A stretch of DNA of 64,000 nucleotides from JBBIQV01 sp964555285 (GTDB lineage: Bacteria > Nitrospirota > Nitrospiria > Nitrospirales > Nitrospiraceae), in contig CAZKRM010000002.1 in assembly GCA_964555285.1 (NCBI GenBank), forward strand, positions 62,001-126,000. The letters run 5' to 3'. The translations under genes and the position numbers were made by a program. Shown piece by piece: positions 33,046 to 42,220 of this stretch (position 1 is the stretch's first letter; each line of letters starts with the position of its first letter). The notes below the pieces were generated by a model. That model was not told where the DNA came from and ran no database searches. It was given only the letters and a program-made list of their open reading frames with translations.

Positions 33046-33777
33046 ATGATCTTCTATCAAGAAATACGACAGACCGTGCTTGCGCATGGAGCGATCAACA
33101 ACTCGTACCTCGATCGCTTTAGATCGGGGGCGCTCTCCGACTCGGATCTCAAAGAGTTCGCGGTCGAGTTCTACAACTTCGCCCGTTTCTTCCCTCGAAT
33201 CCTGGTTGCTCAACTGGTAAATACCGAAGACGAACAGGTGGCCGGCGAATTGACCAAGGTCCTCTACTCCGAGTTGGGCGATGGACAGATCCGGCAGCGC
33301 CACGAACTGCTCTATCGAAACTTCCTGCGATCCATCGGGATCGACGTGCATGAGGCCATGACTCGCCCCATGCTCCCTTCAACCCGCGCCTACATTGAGG
33401 GTATGGAACACCTCTACAGCAACGGGAACCACGCTACGGCTCTGGGCGCATCCTTCGGCCTTGAGAACATGGCGATCACGATGTGGGATCACCTGATCCC
33501 CGGGCTTACGCGCCTGAAGACGGCTCGCCATCCGCACATGGACATCACCTACTTCACTTTTCACCGGGAACTCGAATCCACGCATGAGGAAGCCATGGCG
33601 CACGCGGTGGCGGCGGCGCAGGGTGCGGGCGATGCCGGGATGTCCGATCAGGACAAGGATGACTTCCGGTACGGGGTCACCGCCGTCCTCGGCTATCTGG
33701 AGGGATTTTGGATGGGTTTGAAGGGGCAAGAGACTCCGGACCGGAACGCCCTCGACATCCATCACCACGCGGCATGA
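33046..33777 (+). CDS. Haem-oxygenase-like diiron protein (CADD/TenA-like, HDO family)
   Basis: This 243-residue all-helical protein shows the ligand pattern of haem-oxygenase-like diiron oxidases: Glu and His in SELGDGQIRQRH, Glu in FGLENMAITMWDH, and the closing cluster FHRELESTH, where Glu stands in for the usual Asp. Such proteins use a dimetal site and oxygen to break C-C or N-O bonds or to modify amino-acid-like substrates. It is not a TenA thiaminase because the catalytic Cys context is absent. As first gene of an operon with a tryptophanase-type lyase, it might act on an aromatic amino acid or on indole; that is inference. Confidence 0.8.
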   Translation: MIFYQEIRQTVLAHGAINNSYLDRFRSGALSDSDLKEFAVEFYNFARFFPRILVAQLVNTEDEQVAGELTKVLYSELGDGQIRQRHELLYRNFLRSIGIDVHEAMTRPMLPSTRAYIEGMEHLYSNGNHATALGASFGLENMAITMWDHLIPGLTRLKTARHPHMDITYFTFHRELESTHEEAMAHAVAAAQGAGDAGMSDQDKDDFRYGVTAVLGYLEGFWMGLKGQETPDRNALDIHHHAA

Positions 33778-33828
33778 AGCCATTCCGAAGAGAGAGGAAT
33801 TCCAGCCACCGGTTGAGAGGAATGATGC

Positions 33829-34791
33829 ATGTCCGAAATCTCTCGGTATCTCGAAGCCATTAAGGACCGTTACGAACTCAGCAGCGATTACGCGCTGGCG
33901 GAGAAGCTGGGCATCGCCCAACCGGAGGCCAATTTGATGCGCCGCGGGCTCAAGATCCCGAAACCCGAGCTGTGCATGAAGATCGCCACCCTCCTCAACA
34001 AGAATCCCGTAGAACTCCTCCTGATTGCGCAAAAAGACAAAGCTCCGACCTCAGCCAAAGAATACTGGACTCTGGCGCTGACGGCCGTCGACGTCATGCT
34101 GCACGTTCCCAAGACCCCCAAATACATTCCGCGAAAGGTTGAAGCCATCGGGCGCGAACTACGTCAGCTCGAGACACAGACATTAACCTATGAAGGAGCA
34201 GAAGCGAATGCCGAGGCCATACGACTCGTTCAGACCGCTGAACATTCCATCGACGCGATTATGGAGCGCTGGAATATCTGGAAACAGGGTGAGGCCTTGT
34301 ATCCGAATTACCTCTTGGCGAATCAGGCCGCAGTTCAGCGCGGAGTGACCATTCGCCGCCTGCTGGTCCTGACGCGCGGGCAAATGCAACAAGCGTCGGT
34401 TGTGGCTGATGCCATCCAAGTCATGGACGACCAGCAGCGGGCCGGAATCCAGATCTTCTTCGCGTTTCGGGAAGAACTTGAACGCGCTCCCGCCTTCCGA
34501 CGATTTGAAGAGGACTATAAAGGCCAAGGAGCGGCGACGGATCTCAACGCCGCCATGTTCGACCGGGAGATTCTCATCTTTCCCCAATCATACGGCCAGG
34601 TGCAGCTCGGCGTAGTCGGGACTCCGACAACGCTGACGATGATCCATCGATTGGAGATTACGTGGAAGCCGGACCTGCTTCGCGATCTGGATCCCGCTCC
34701 GCTCTTCGATATGACCCGGTATGTCTTTGAGTACGGAGGCCCGCAGGCCTTTAAAATGGAATTGGCGCGGTTCAAGAGGTCGGTCGCATGA
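33829..34791 (+). CDS. HTH regulator with C-terminal PLD-like sensor region
   Basis: The first 65 residues form a Cro/XRE-type helix-turn-helix (YALAEKLGIAQPEANLMRRG). The rest (about 95-320) resembles the phospholipase D-like fold used by some regulators as a sensing domain: alternating strands and helices with AEANAEAIRLVQTAEHSIDA and IRRLLVLTRGQM. No complete HKD catalytic motif is visible, so enzymatic activity is unlikely. The stop overlaps the lyase gene start by 4 nt. Position and type suggest it controls this operon and perhaps the divergent one through the dyad at 32822-32860. The ligand is unknown. Confidence 0.75.
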   Translation: MSEISRYLEAIKDRYELSSDYALAEKLGIAQPEANLMRRGLKIPKPELCMKIATLLNKNPVELLLIAQKDKAPTSAKEYWTLALTAVDVMLHVPKTPKYIPRKVEAIGRELRQLETQTLTYEGAEANAEAIRLVQTAEHSIDAIMERWNIWKQGEALYPNYLLANQAAVQRGVTIRRLLVLTRGQMQQASVVADAIQVMDDQQRAGIQIFFAFREELERAPAFRRFEEDYKGQGAATDLNAAMFDREILIFPQSYGQVQLGVVGTPTTLTMIHRLEITWKPDLLRDLDPAPLFDMTRYVFEYGGPQAFKMELARFKRSVA

Positions 34792-36179
34792 AATTCCCTT
34801 CCGAGCCGTTCAAGATCAAAGTGGTCGAACCGATTCGACGCACCACGCGCGAGGAGCGGGACCGGCTGCTGCGCGAGGCCGGCTACAACCTGTTTCATGT
34901 GCCGGCCGAGAGTGTGTACGTCGACCTCCTGACCGACAGCGGCACCTCCGCCATGAGCGACAACCAATGGGCCGGCCTGATGCTCGGCGACGAGTCCTAT
35001 GCCGGCAGCAGGAACTATTACCACCTCGAAGAAACCGTCCGGTCCATATTCGGCTACACCCACGTCATCCCCACTCATCAGGGACGCATGGCCGAGAATC
35101 TTCTGTTTTCCACCGTGGTGAAGCCGGGCATGAGCGTCCCGAACAACATTCATTTCGACACCACGCGCGCCAACGTGGAGCATCAAGGAGCGCAGGCGCT
35201 GGATGTGGTGATCAAAGAAGCCTATGACCCGCACTGCGAGCTGCCCTTCAAAGGCAATATGGATCTGGTCCGATTGGAAGAGACGATTCATCGCGTCGGA
35301 CGGGATCGCATTCCGCTGGTGATGCTGACCATCACGAACAACAGTGGCGGCGGGCAACCGGTGTCGATGGAGAACATCCGGCAGACCCGTGCGCTGGTGA
35401 ACCGCCACAGTATTCCCCTCTTCTTCGATGCCTGCCGTTTCGCCGAGAACTGCTTCTTCATCAAAGAGCGGGAGCCGGAATTCGCCGGCGCCTCGATTCT
35501 CGCCATCGCGCGGGAGCTCTTCAGTTATGGCGACGGCTGCACCATGTCAGCCAAAAAAGACGGCCTCGTGAACATCGGGGGATTTCTCACACTCAACAAT
35601 GAGCAATGGGCGCAGGACATTACGAACATGCTCATTCTGGTCGAAGGCTTTCCCACCTACGGCGGATTAGCGGGGCGCGATCTTGAAGCGATGGCCCGAG
35701 GGCTTCGCGAGGTGCTGGACGAAGACTACCTCAGCTTCCGGATCGGTCAGGTTCGCTATCTGGGAGAGTTGCTGGATCAAGCCGGCGTGCCCATTCTCAA
35801 ACCGATCGGAGGGCACGCCGTGTACCTCAACGCCAAAGAATTCCTGCCGCACGTTCAGCAGGACCACTTTCCCGCCCAATCGTTGGCCGTCGCCCTCTAT
35901 CGCGAATATGGGATCAGAGGAGTGGAAATCGGCACGGCGATGTTCGGCAAGAAAGATCCGGCCACCGGTCGCACCATCCATCCGGAACTCGAAATGGTGC
36001 GGCTGGCCATTCCACGCCGAGTCTATACGAATATGCAGATTACCTATGTCGCCGAATCGATCGTCGAACTGTATCGCCGGCGCGAGAGGATTCGCGGTCT
36101 GGCCTTGACCTATGAGGCGCCGGTGCTGCGCCACTTCACGGCACGCTTTGAGGAACTTCAACACCAGCCGCTCTTGTAG
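34788..36179 (+). CDS. tnaA: PLP-dependent beta-lyase, tryptophanase by active-site residues
   Basis: The 463-residue protein belongs to the tryptophanase/tyrosine phenol-lyase family; the PLP lysine is Lys257 in SAKKDG. General wording (LVNIGGFL, GGLAGRDLEAMA, IPRRVYT) is closer to tyrosine phenol-lyase. Yet the positions that set specificity are tryptophanase-like: Ile381 where the phenol-lyase has Arg381, His449 where it has Phe448, and Asp124 where it has Thr124. The likely reaction is tryptophan to indole, pyruvate and ammonia. It overlaps the HTH gene by 4 nt, and the acyl-CoA dehydrogenase gene follows within 30 nt. Confidence 0.85.
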   Translation: MKFPSEPFKIKVVEPIRRTTREERDRLLREAGYNLFHVPAESVYVDLLTDSGTSAMSDNQWAGLMLGDESYAGSRNYYHLEETVRSIFGYTHVIPTHQGRMAENLLFSTVVKPGMSVPNNIHFDTTRANVEHQGAQALDVVIKEAYDPHCELPFKGNMDLVRLEETIHRVGRDRIPLVMLTITNNSGGGQPVSMENIRQTRALVNRHSIPLFFDACRFAENCFFIKEREPEFAGASILAIARELFSYGDGCTMSAKKDGLVNIGGFLTLNNEQWAQDITNMLILVEGFPTYGGLAGRDLEAMARGLREVLDEDYLSFRIGQVRYLGELLDQAGVPILKPIGGHAVYLNAKEFLPHVQQDHFPAQSLAVALYREYGIRGVEIGTAMFGKKDPATGRTIHPELEMVRLAIPRRVYTNMQITYVAESIVELYRRRERIRGLALTYEAPVLRHFTARFEELQHQPLL

Positions 36180-36204
36180 TGAGCTGCATCCTGATGGAGC
36201 ACCC

Positions 36205-38154
36205 ATGGCAACCCTCTTCAAAGGCCTCGAACGAATTGAAGAAGCCCGAGAGCGAGTAACCGGGCATAGTTTCATGGCAGGCCTCTTCATGGGGAGCCCC
36301 GATTTCTCGCTGCTCCTCCCGCCGGAAGAATCACCGGAACAAAAAGCTGCCTGGGAAGAGTTTCACCCGCAACTGGAAACCTTTCTGAAAACACACGTCG
36401 ATCCTGACGAAATTGAACGCACAGCGAAGATCCCCGATTCCGTGCTCAAAGGACTCTTCGCGCTCGGCGCGTTCGCCATGAAAATTCCGAAAGAGTACGG
36501 AGGCCTTGGGTTTTCCTACACAAACTACGGTCGCGCCCTCATGCTCATGGCGAGTTGGAGCAATATTCTCGCCCTGACCGTCGCGGTGCCCCAGTCGATC
36601 GGCATCGCCATGCCGTTGCTCCTGTTCGGCAACGAGGAGCAGAAACGCCGCTACCTGCCGATCGTCGCCCGCGAAGCCATCTCGGCCTTTGCGCTCACGG
36701 AATCGATCACCGGATCTGATGCGGCCAATATCGGGACTGAAGCGGTGCTGAATTCCAGCGGCACGACATTTGTGGTGAACGGCGAGAAGCTCTGGTGCAC
36801 GAACGGCTCGATCGCCCGCTATGTCACATTGATCGCGCGGGTGCCGGCGAGGCGCGCGCAGGAGGACGGGCAGACCCTGTGGGTTCCGGTCCCGGACGGC
36901 AAGGGAGCGGAGGATCATGTCCATACCGCCTTCGTTCTCGATATGACCCAGCCAGGCGTCCGCATACGACAGCGCTGTCAATTTGAAGGCTGCCGGGGCA
37001 TTGAGAACGCCTACATGACCTTCACGGATGTCCGGATCCCAGCGGCCGACGTGGTCGGCAAAGTCGGGCGGGGGTTGAAATATGCGCTGACCATCCTGAA
37101 TGTGGGCCGGGCGGTCAGCATCCCGGCCATATGCATGGGCATGGCCAAGCAAGCGTGGCAACCGACACTCGATCGGGCCAACCAGCGGCTGACATTCCAG
37201 AAAGCCCTCGGCGAGCGGCAGACACAGCGCATGAGGCTGGGCCGCATGGCTGCGAATCTGTACGCGATGGAAGCGCTCGCCTTCTCTGTGTGGCGCATGG
37301 CCGACCACCACTGCTATGACGTCAGAACAGAAGCGGCAATTGCGAAGATCTTCTCCTCAGAAAGCACGATCCAGTTCCTGAAAGATGCTCAGACCCTCTT
37401 TGGCGGCATGGGGTACGAAACGGCCGATTCCAAGCGGATGCGCGGCGAGCCGGCGTTCGGCATCGAACAATTGGTTCGCGACGCAGAGATGTATCGAATC
37501 GGAGAGGGCGCGACGGATATCCTCCGGCCGTTCGTGGCGCGCGAGGCGCTCAACATGCACCTTGAGCGCGCGCGGATTTTTTTTGATGAACAGGTCACAG
37601 GCCTGCGCCGGTTCGTGGAGACAGGGCGCCTCTTCGGGTTCTATGCTTCCTGGTACATAACGCAATGGGTACCGAGGCTCTTGCCGGCTCGGCCGGAGTT
37701 CAGGCACCCAAAAGTTCAACCCAATCTGCGTTTTGTGGAACGCGCGAGCCGGCGACTCTCACGCGCGACGCTCTACGCATTGATCTGGCATCGGCAGGCG
37801 CTTCGAGATGACCAAGGGCGCCAAAACCGGATCGAACGCATCGGGGAAGATCTTCTCCTGATTGCGACGGCAACGCTCTCGGCAGAAACGCACGAGCGGA
37901 CGACCGGACACGTGGAAACATGGGACCTTGCAGATGAGGTGGTCCGTCAGGCGAAGGCGCGCGTGAAACAGCACATTCGCACCCTCATTTCTAATAGAGA
38001 TATGCGGTTAACGGGCATCGGAAAGAAGGCCCTCGGGGGCGCATATCCAGCCCTCTCAGAAGGCATCATCGGGCGGAGCCTTCACGACTACGGGCTTCCA
38101 GAGAAGCCTGACGTAAGCAGACAGGCCGCACAACTCTCTACAGCCGGGCGGTAG
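36205..38154 (+). CDS. Acyl-CoA dehydrogenase, long (VLCAD-like) form
   Basis: The 649-residue flavoprotein has the acyl-CoA dehydrogenase core (about 60-450) with GFALTES-like FALTESITGSDAANI, the FAD segment GEKLWCTNGS and the catalytic Glu in GEGATDILRPF. A helical C-terminal extension of about 170 residues is like that of very-long-chain enzymes. I start at the ATG at 36205, which has GGAG 6 nt upstream; the longer frame overlaps the lyase gene and lacks similarity. It may desaturate long or branched acyl-CoA. A related protein is encoded at 40117-41982. Confidence 0.9.
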   Translation: MATLFKGLERIEEARERVTGHSFMAGLFMGSPDFSLLLPPEESPEQKAAWEEFHPQLETFLKTHVDPDEIERTAKIPDSVLKGLFALGAFAMKIPKEYGGLGFSYTNYGRALMLMASWSNILALTVAVPQSIGIAMPLLLFGNEEQKRRYLPIVAREAISAFALTESITGSDAANIGTEAVLNSSGTTFVVNGEKLWCTNGSIARYVTLIARVPARRAQEDGQTLWVPVPDGKGAEDHVHTAFVLDMTQPGVRIRQRCQFEGCRGIENAYMTFTDVRIPAADVVGKVGRGLKYALTILNVGRAVSIPAICMGMAKQAWQPTLDRANQRLTFQKALGERQTQRMRLGRMAANLYAMEALAFSVWRMADHHCYDVRTEAAIAKIFSSESTIQFLKDAQTLFGGMGYETADSKRMRGEPAFGIEQLVRDAEMYRIGEGATDILRPFVAREALNMHLERARIFFDEQVTGLRRFVETGRLFGFYASWYITQWVPRLLPARPEFRHPKVQPNLRFVERASRRLSRATLYALIWHRQALRDDQGRQNRIERIGEDLLLIATATLSAETHERTTGHVETWDLADEVVRQAKARVKQHIRTLISNRDMRLTGIGKKALGGAYPALSEGIIGRSLHDYGLPEKPDVSRQAAQLSTAGR

Positions 38155-38158
38155 CTTC

Positions 38159-38896
38159 GTGTACTCATTTCGTTTACTTGATCTGACCCTATCCTCCCCG
38201 GTTGAGAATCTCGCTCTCGACGAAGCGTTGTTGGACGACCTGGAAGAGAACGGGCACGACCCGATCCTTCGTTTTTGGGAAAGTGATTGCTGCTTTGTCG
38301 TGCTGGGCCGCGCCTCGAGCCTTACCGATGACGTGCATGTCGCCGCGTGCCGGCAAGACCGCATCCCTGTACTGCGGCGGGCAAGCGGCGGCGGAACCAT
38401 CCTACAGGGACCCGGATGTCTGTCCTATGCGTTCGTGCTTCCGATCGCGCTGCATCCCGATTTGAGAGACATCTGCCCTACCAATCGATTTATCTTGCAG
38501 CGCACTGCCGAAGCCCTCCAGAAATGGCAGCCGGCCATCGCCGTCCAAGGTGTCAGCGATCTGGCCGTCGAAGGCCTTAAGATTTCTGGAAATGCGCAGC
38601 GGAGAAAAAAAACGGCGCTCCTCTTTCACGGCACGATCCTCTACGGCATGCAGGCCGACCTCATTGCCCGCTATGTGAAACACCCCAAGCGGAAACCGGA
38701 CTATCGCGGAGACCGGCGCCATGCCGCATTCCTCAGCAGGATCGATGCATCGCCGCGTGAGATGAAGCAGGCGATTGCGGATGCCTGGCACGCTGATGTC
38801 CGGTTGGAAGCGTGGCCCCAAACCCGGATGTCGCGCGCCATGGCGAATGTCGTTGAGCGGAGTCATCCTCACAAACCAGAGCCGTCCCCGACCTGA
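38159..38896 (+). CDS. Lipoate-protein ligase A family protein (BPL/LplA/LipB fold)
   Basis: This 245-residue protein contains the signature RRASGGGTILQGPG (about 84-97) and the lysine-bearing KISGNAQRRKK, both typical of LplA-type ligases that activate lipoate and attach it to a lysine. The C-terminal accessory domain of E. coli LplA is missing, as in many bacterial and archaeal single-domain forms. The GTG start lies 4 nt after the acyl-CoA dehydrogenase stop. The E2 subunit encoded at 25905-27047 needs exactly this modification, so the two divergent operons are probably linked. An amidotransferase (LipL-like) role is an alternative. Confidence 0.85.
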   Translation: MYSFRLLDLTLSSPVENLALDEALLDDLEENGHDPILRFWESDCCFVVLGRASSLTDDVHVAACRQDRIPVLRRASGGGTILQGPGCLSYAFVLPIALHPDLRDICPTNRFILQRTAEALQKWQPAIAVQGVSDLAVEGLKISGNAQRRKKTALLFHGTILYGMQADLIARYVKHPKRKPDYRGDRRHAAFLSRIDASPREMKQAIADAWHADVRLEAWPQTRMSRAMANVVERSHPHKPEPSPT

Positions 38897-39076
38897 ATAG
38901 CGCGCAGCGACACAAGACGTTCTTCGCGAAGGCACGAGCCGGGCTGAGATAATCTGGGTCGCGAAAGATCATGGATCCTGAGGAGCCCGCCAGGTCTACC
39001 GCGAGCAGGCACACGAGGCGGGCACATGAGACAGTTACTGTGGCGTCAGGGAGCCGCGCCGGCAGGAGATAAGCCT

Positions 39077-40075
39077 ATGCGCGCATGGTTGATGGATTCC
39101 TATGATGGGGTCGAAAGACTACGGCTCGGCGAGGTGCCGGATCCTCAACCGGGCCGGGCTCAGGTATTGCTGAGAGTAAGATATGCAGCCCTCAACCCCG
39201 CGGATGCGTTTTTGGCACAACGGCTGTACCCGGCCCAGCCGACGCTCCCACATATTCTCGGGCGAGATGGCGTGGGTGACGTGGTAGCGATAGGGGCCGG
39301 CGTGAACCACATCCGTGTGGGCGAGACCGTCGGCATTCTGCGCTGCGATGTGGGAGTGGACGTGTGGGGAACGCTGGCCGAGAACGTCGTGGTTCCCGCG
39401 GACAGTGTGATCCGAATCCCTCCCAACTGGTCCCTCGAAGAGATGGCCGGGGCTCCGTTGGTCTGTTTGACTGCCTGGCAGGCCTTGACGCAGTGGAACG
39501 ATCCTCCGGCGCGTCCGCATGCTGAGTCCGTCCTCCTCGTCACCGGCGCGTCCGGTGGTGTCGGCGTTGCGTCCGTGCTGCTCGGGAAATCAATGGATCT
39601 CACCGTCGTAGCCTTGTCACGCAGTCCGGAGAAGCGCGCTCGGTTGAAGACGCTTGGGGCTGATTTCGTCTTCGATCCAGCGGACAGAAACCTCATCAAG
39701 GCTGTGACGGCGGCGATCAATCCGAAGAAAGTCGACCTGGCCGTCGACAGCGTCGGCGGCCCACTGTTGCCTCAGGTGGTGGCGCTGCTCGGCCATGACG
39801 GCCGAATCAGCGTGGTCGGCAGAAGCGGAGGCACCGTGCCGGACTTCAACACGGCAACCTTGTTGTTCCGTCGCATTCGGATGGGCGGAGTCTCGGTCGG
39901 AGACTATACAGCCCAGGCCTCGCACACAGCGTGGAAGGAGATCGTCGATCGACTGGATGGCATAGGAAAGCGGCCACAAGTGGACACCATTGTCCCCTTC
40001 GAGGATGTGAAGAGAGGGTTCGCGCGGCTGGCACAAGGGCCTATGGGAAAGGTGCTGGTGCGAGCAGCCGGCTAA
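39077..40075 (+). CDS. Zinc-type alcohol dehydrogenase-like / quinone oxidoreductase family protein
   Basis: This 332-residue medium-chain dehydrogenase/reductase has the N-terminal GroES-like fold with RYAALNPADAFLAQ and an HILGRDGVGDVVAIGAG loop, and a Rossmann core with VTGASGGVGVASV (NADPH-type). The Cys and His zinc ligands of true alcohol dehydrogenases are absent, so it fits the quinone oxidoreductase/enoyl reductase branch. I start at the ATG at 39077, which has AGGAG nearby; 17 further codons are open upstream. It stands alone between the lipoate ligase gene and a convergent acyl-CoA dehydrogenase gene. Confidence 0.88.
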   Translation: MRAWLMDSYDGVERLRLGEVPDPQPGRAQVLLRVRYAALNPADAFLAQRLYPAQPTLPHILGRDGVGDVVAIGAGVNHIRVGETVGILRCDVGVDVWGTLAENVVVPADSVIRIPPNWSLEEMAGAPLVCLTAWQALTQWNDPPARPHAESVLLVTGASGGVGVASVLLGKSMDLTVVALSRSPEKRARLKTLGADFVFDPADRNLIKAVTAAINPKKVDLAVDSVGGPLLPQVVALLGHDGRISVVGRSGGTVPDFNTATLLFRRIRMGGVSVGDYTAQASHTAWKEIVDRLDGIGKRPQVDTIVPFEDVKRGFARLAQGPMGKVLVRAAG

Positions 40076-40091
40076 GAGCAGCCTTCTGCTC
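40076..40091. terminator. Small hairpin between convergent genes
   Basis: GAGCAG and CTGCTC pair perfectly around a CCTT loop, immediately after the stop of the oxidoreductase gene and before the convergent stop at 40117. The stem is short and lacks a T tract. Confidence 0.35.
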
Positions 40092-40116
40092 GCCTGGGGC
40101 TATCAGCGTGAGCAGC

Positions 40117-41982
40117 TCATTTGTCGAGCAACGGCACGATTCCTTCTTCAAGCCACGCATACTGACCCTGCATGATGTTCCTTGCCAAGTTGTAGACGGT
40201 GGCGTCCTTCTGATGACCGAGGATGCGCCGCGTTGGGGATGGGGCTGGATAGAGCTGCTCCTCCATGTCCTGGCAAAAATAGGCGGCCAACTCGCGGATG
40301 CCCGGTTTCATCCGCATCTCCGGTTGGGAAGAAAACCAGAGCGTCGCGGCCATGGGAAAGAGCCGGAGACTGTCATTCACCACATGTTGCAGCAGAAGTT
40401 GCTTGTTATGCAGGCTTTGCCGGTGACGCAACGTGGCGGCGAGCGTCGCGCGCGTCACGCTCCGGGAGGACGACTCGATAAAGCGAACCCACCGCTCGAA
40501 ATCCTTTCCGAACACATTCGAACCGGGCCTCGGATGCAAGGAAGGCAGGCTGGAACGAAGTGCCATGCGCGCATAGTACAACCCCGCCTCTGCCCGCTGC
40601 GAAGAAGCTCCCTGGAGAAAGGCGATGCCCTTTTCGATATAGGGTGAGAGGGCTTCGCGCGCCATCCAGATGCGCAGAATCTCACTCGTCCCCTCCCACA
40701 CCAGATTGATGCGCGCGTCGCGCAGCATGCGCATGACCGGAATAGCGGGCTCCCCGCTCCGACGCTGTGATTCGACGGTCATGAACCCCCGCCCCCCGCG
40801 CACCTGAAACAGGTCGTTCACCGCCTCCCAATACCACTCGCTCCCGATAATCTTGGCTGCCGCCGATTCCAGACGGAGGTCGCCTTTCCTATTTGCCCAA
40901 GCGCCGCAAAAAGCCATGACGGCTTCGAGCGCCAGCGTATAAGCAGCAGCGCGGCAGAGTTTTGCGCCGATCAGATTGTGTTCTCCGATCGGCTTGTTCC
41001 ACTGGACGCGCGTGTGTCCCCACCAGCGCATGATGGACAGACACTGTTTGAGACCTCCCAGACAGGCTGCAGGGAGCGTCAGGCGGCCGACGGTCAGCGT
41101 GGCGAGCGCGATCCTCAGCCCGTCCTCTTCGCTGCCCAGGCGGTTTTCGATCGGGACAGAGACGTTGGTGAAGGTCGGGGCTCCATTGTAAATCCCTCTC
41201 ACACCCTCGAAGCGCAGGCGGGTCACGGAGCATCCCGGCCATTGGGTTTCGACGATGAAGGCCCCATACCGCTTCTGCGCCTGGGGATCTTGAATCTCCT
41301 CCGGACGATCGACGATACGCGCGATTACGACGAGCAGGGAAGCCAGGAACTCGCCGTCCTGCTTGACGGAATTCGTAATGAAGAATTTTTCTCCTGTGAG
41401 GCGATACCCGACGGTCGTTCCATTCTCTGTGACGCGAACCGCGTAGGTTTGCACCTTGGCAATGTCGCACCCCACCTGCTTCTCTGTGAGCGCAAACCCC
41501 GACACTTCTCCCCGCGCGAGCCGAGGGAGATACTTGGCCTTCTGCGCTTCGGTTCCAAACAGGCGCAGCGGCTCAGGGACGCCGATCGATTGCGCCGCCG
41601 ACAACAACACGGTGAGCGATGCATCGAAACTTCCACACAGGGTGGCAACTTTCTGATACTCGGCTTGAGTGAACTCCTGCCCGCCGAAGCGGGTCGGAAT
41701 CTTGATCCCCAAAGCGCCAAGCTCAGCCAGGGCTTTCAAGACCGGCTCAGGCAGTTCCCCCTCGCCGTCGACCAGTTCAGGATCCAGGGGAAGAATGGCG
41801 GTTTTGAATTGCTCTAAGAACTTCCGGGCAGAGAGACTCGTCTCCGGGAGGCCGATGGAGGTGAAGAGCTCCCACCGAACGTCGGCTTCGAACAACCCTG
41901 CAAGAAATCCGTCATAGGAAGCCTTGTCGCGGGCAGTCTCCGCAACGGCTACGGACCCTTGAAACAGCTCGGGGTTGGCCAT
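40117..41982 (-). CDS. Acyl-CoA dehydrogenase, long (VLCAD-like) form
   Basis: The 621-residue enzyme is similar in size and layout to the one at 36205. It has GFALTEKQVGCDIAKV, the GEKFFITNS flavin segment, a QVRGGRGFMT stretch and the catalytic Glu in WEGTSEILRIW, followed by a helical C-terminal part. It oxidises long acyl-CoA at the alpha-beta position, passing electrons to an electron-transfer flavoprotein that is not encoded here. It lies on the opposite strand to the lipid-degradation genes around it, with its start facing the thiolase gene (42221), so the two probably share a divergent control region of about 240 nt. Confidence 0.92.
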   Translation of the reverse strand: MANPELFQGSVAVAETARDKASYDGFLAGLFEADVRWELFTSIGLPETSLSARKFLEQFKTAILPLDPELVDGEGELPEPVLKALAELGALGIKIPTRFGGQEFTQAEYQKVATLCGSFDASLTVLLSAAQSIGVPEPLRLFGTEAQKAKYLPRLARGEVSGFALTEKQVGCDIAKVQTYAVRVTENGTTVGYRLTGEKFFITNSVKQDGEFLASLLVVIARIVDRPEEIQDPQAQKRYGAFIVETQWPGCSVTRLRFEGVRGIYNGAPTFTNVSVPIENRLGSEEDGLRIALATLTVGRLTLPAACLGGLKQCLSIMRWWGHTRVQWNKPIGEHNLIGAKLCRAAAYTLALEAVMAFCGAWANRKGDLRLESAAAKIIGSEWYWEAVNDLFQVRGGRGFMTVESQRRSGEPAIPVMRMLRDARINLVWEGTSEILRIWMAREALSPYIEKGIAFLQGASSQRAEAGLYYARMALRSSLPSLHPRPGSNVFGKDFERWVRFIESSSRSVTRATLAATLRHRQSLHNKQLLLQHVVNDSLRLFPMAATLWFSSQPEMRMKPGIRELAAYFCQDMEEQLYPAPSPTRRILGHQKDATVYNLARNIMQGQYAWLEEGIVPLLDK

Positions 41983-42220
41983 CAGCGTTACCTACTGTGA
42001 CATGACGACCCTCGTTTCCATTGTGACACTCTACCACTGCTGTCAGTGTTTGTATCCCATGATTTGGCGCCCCTCCTCAAAATAAGGAAGGCTCTGATAC
42101 TACCGAGAGGGAGATGAAGTATCCGTTCCGTGGTCGTGGTAAGATGGAGCACAGTCCGGCGTATGGCTCGACGCCAGCACGCGATTGAACATCGTTCCTA
42201 ATGCCGTGGCGGACAACGGT

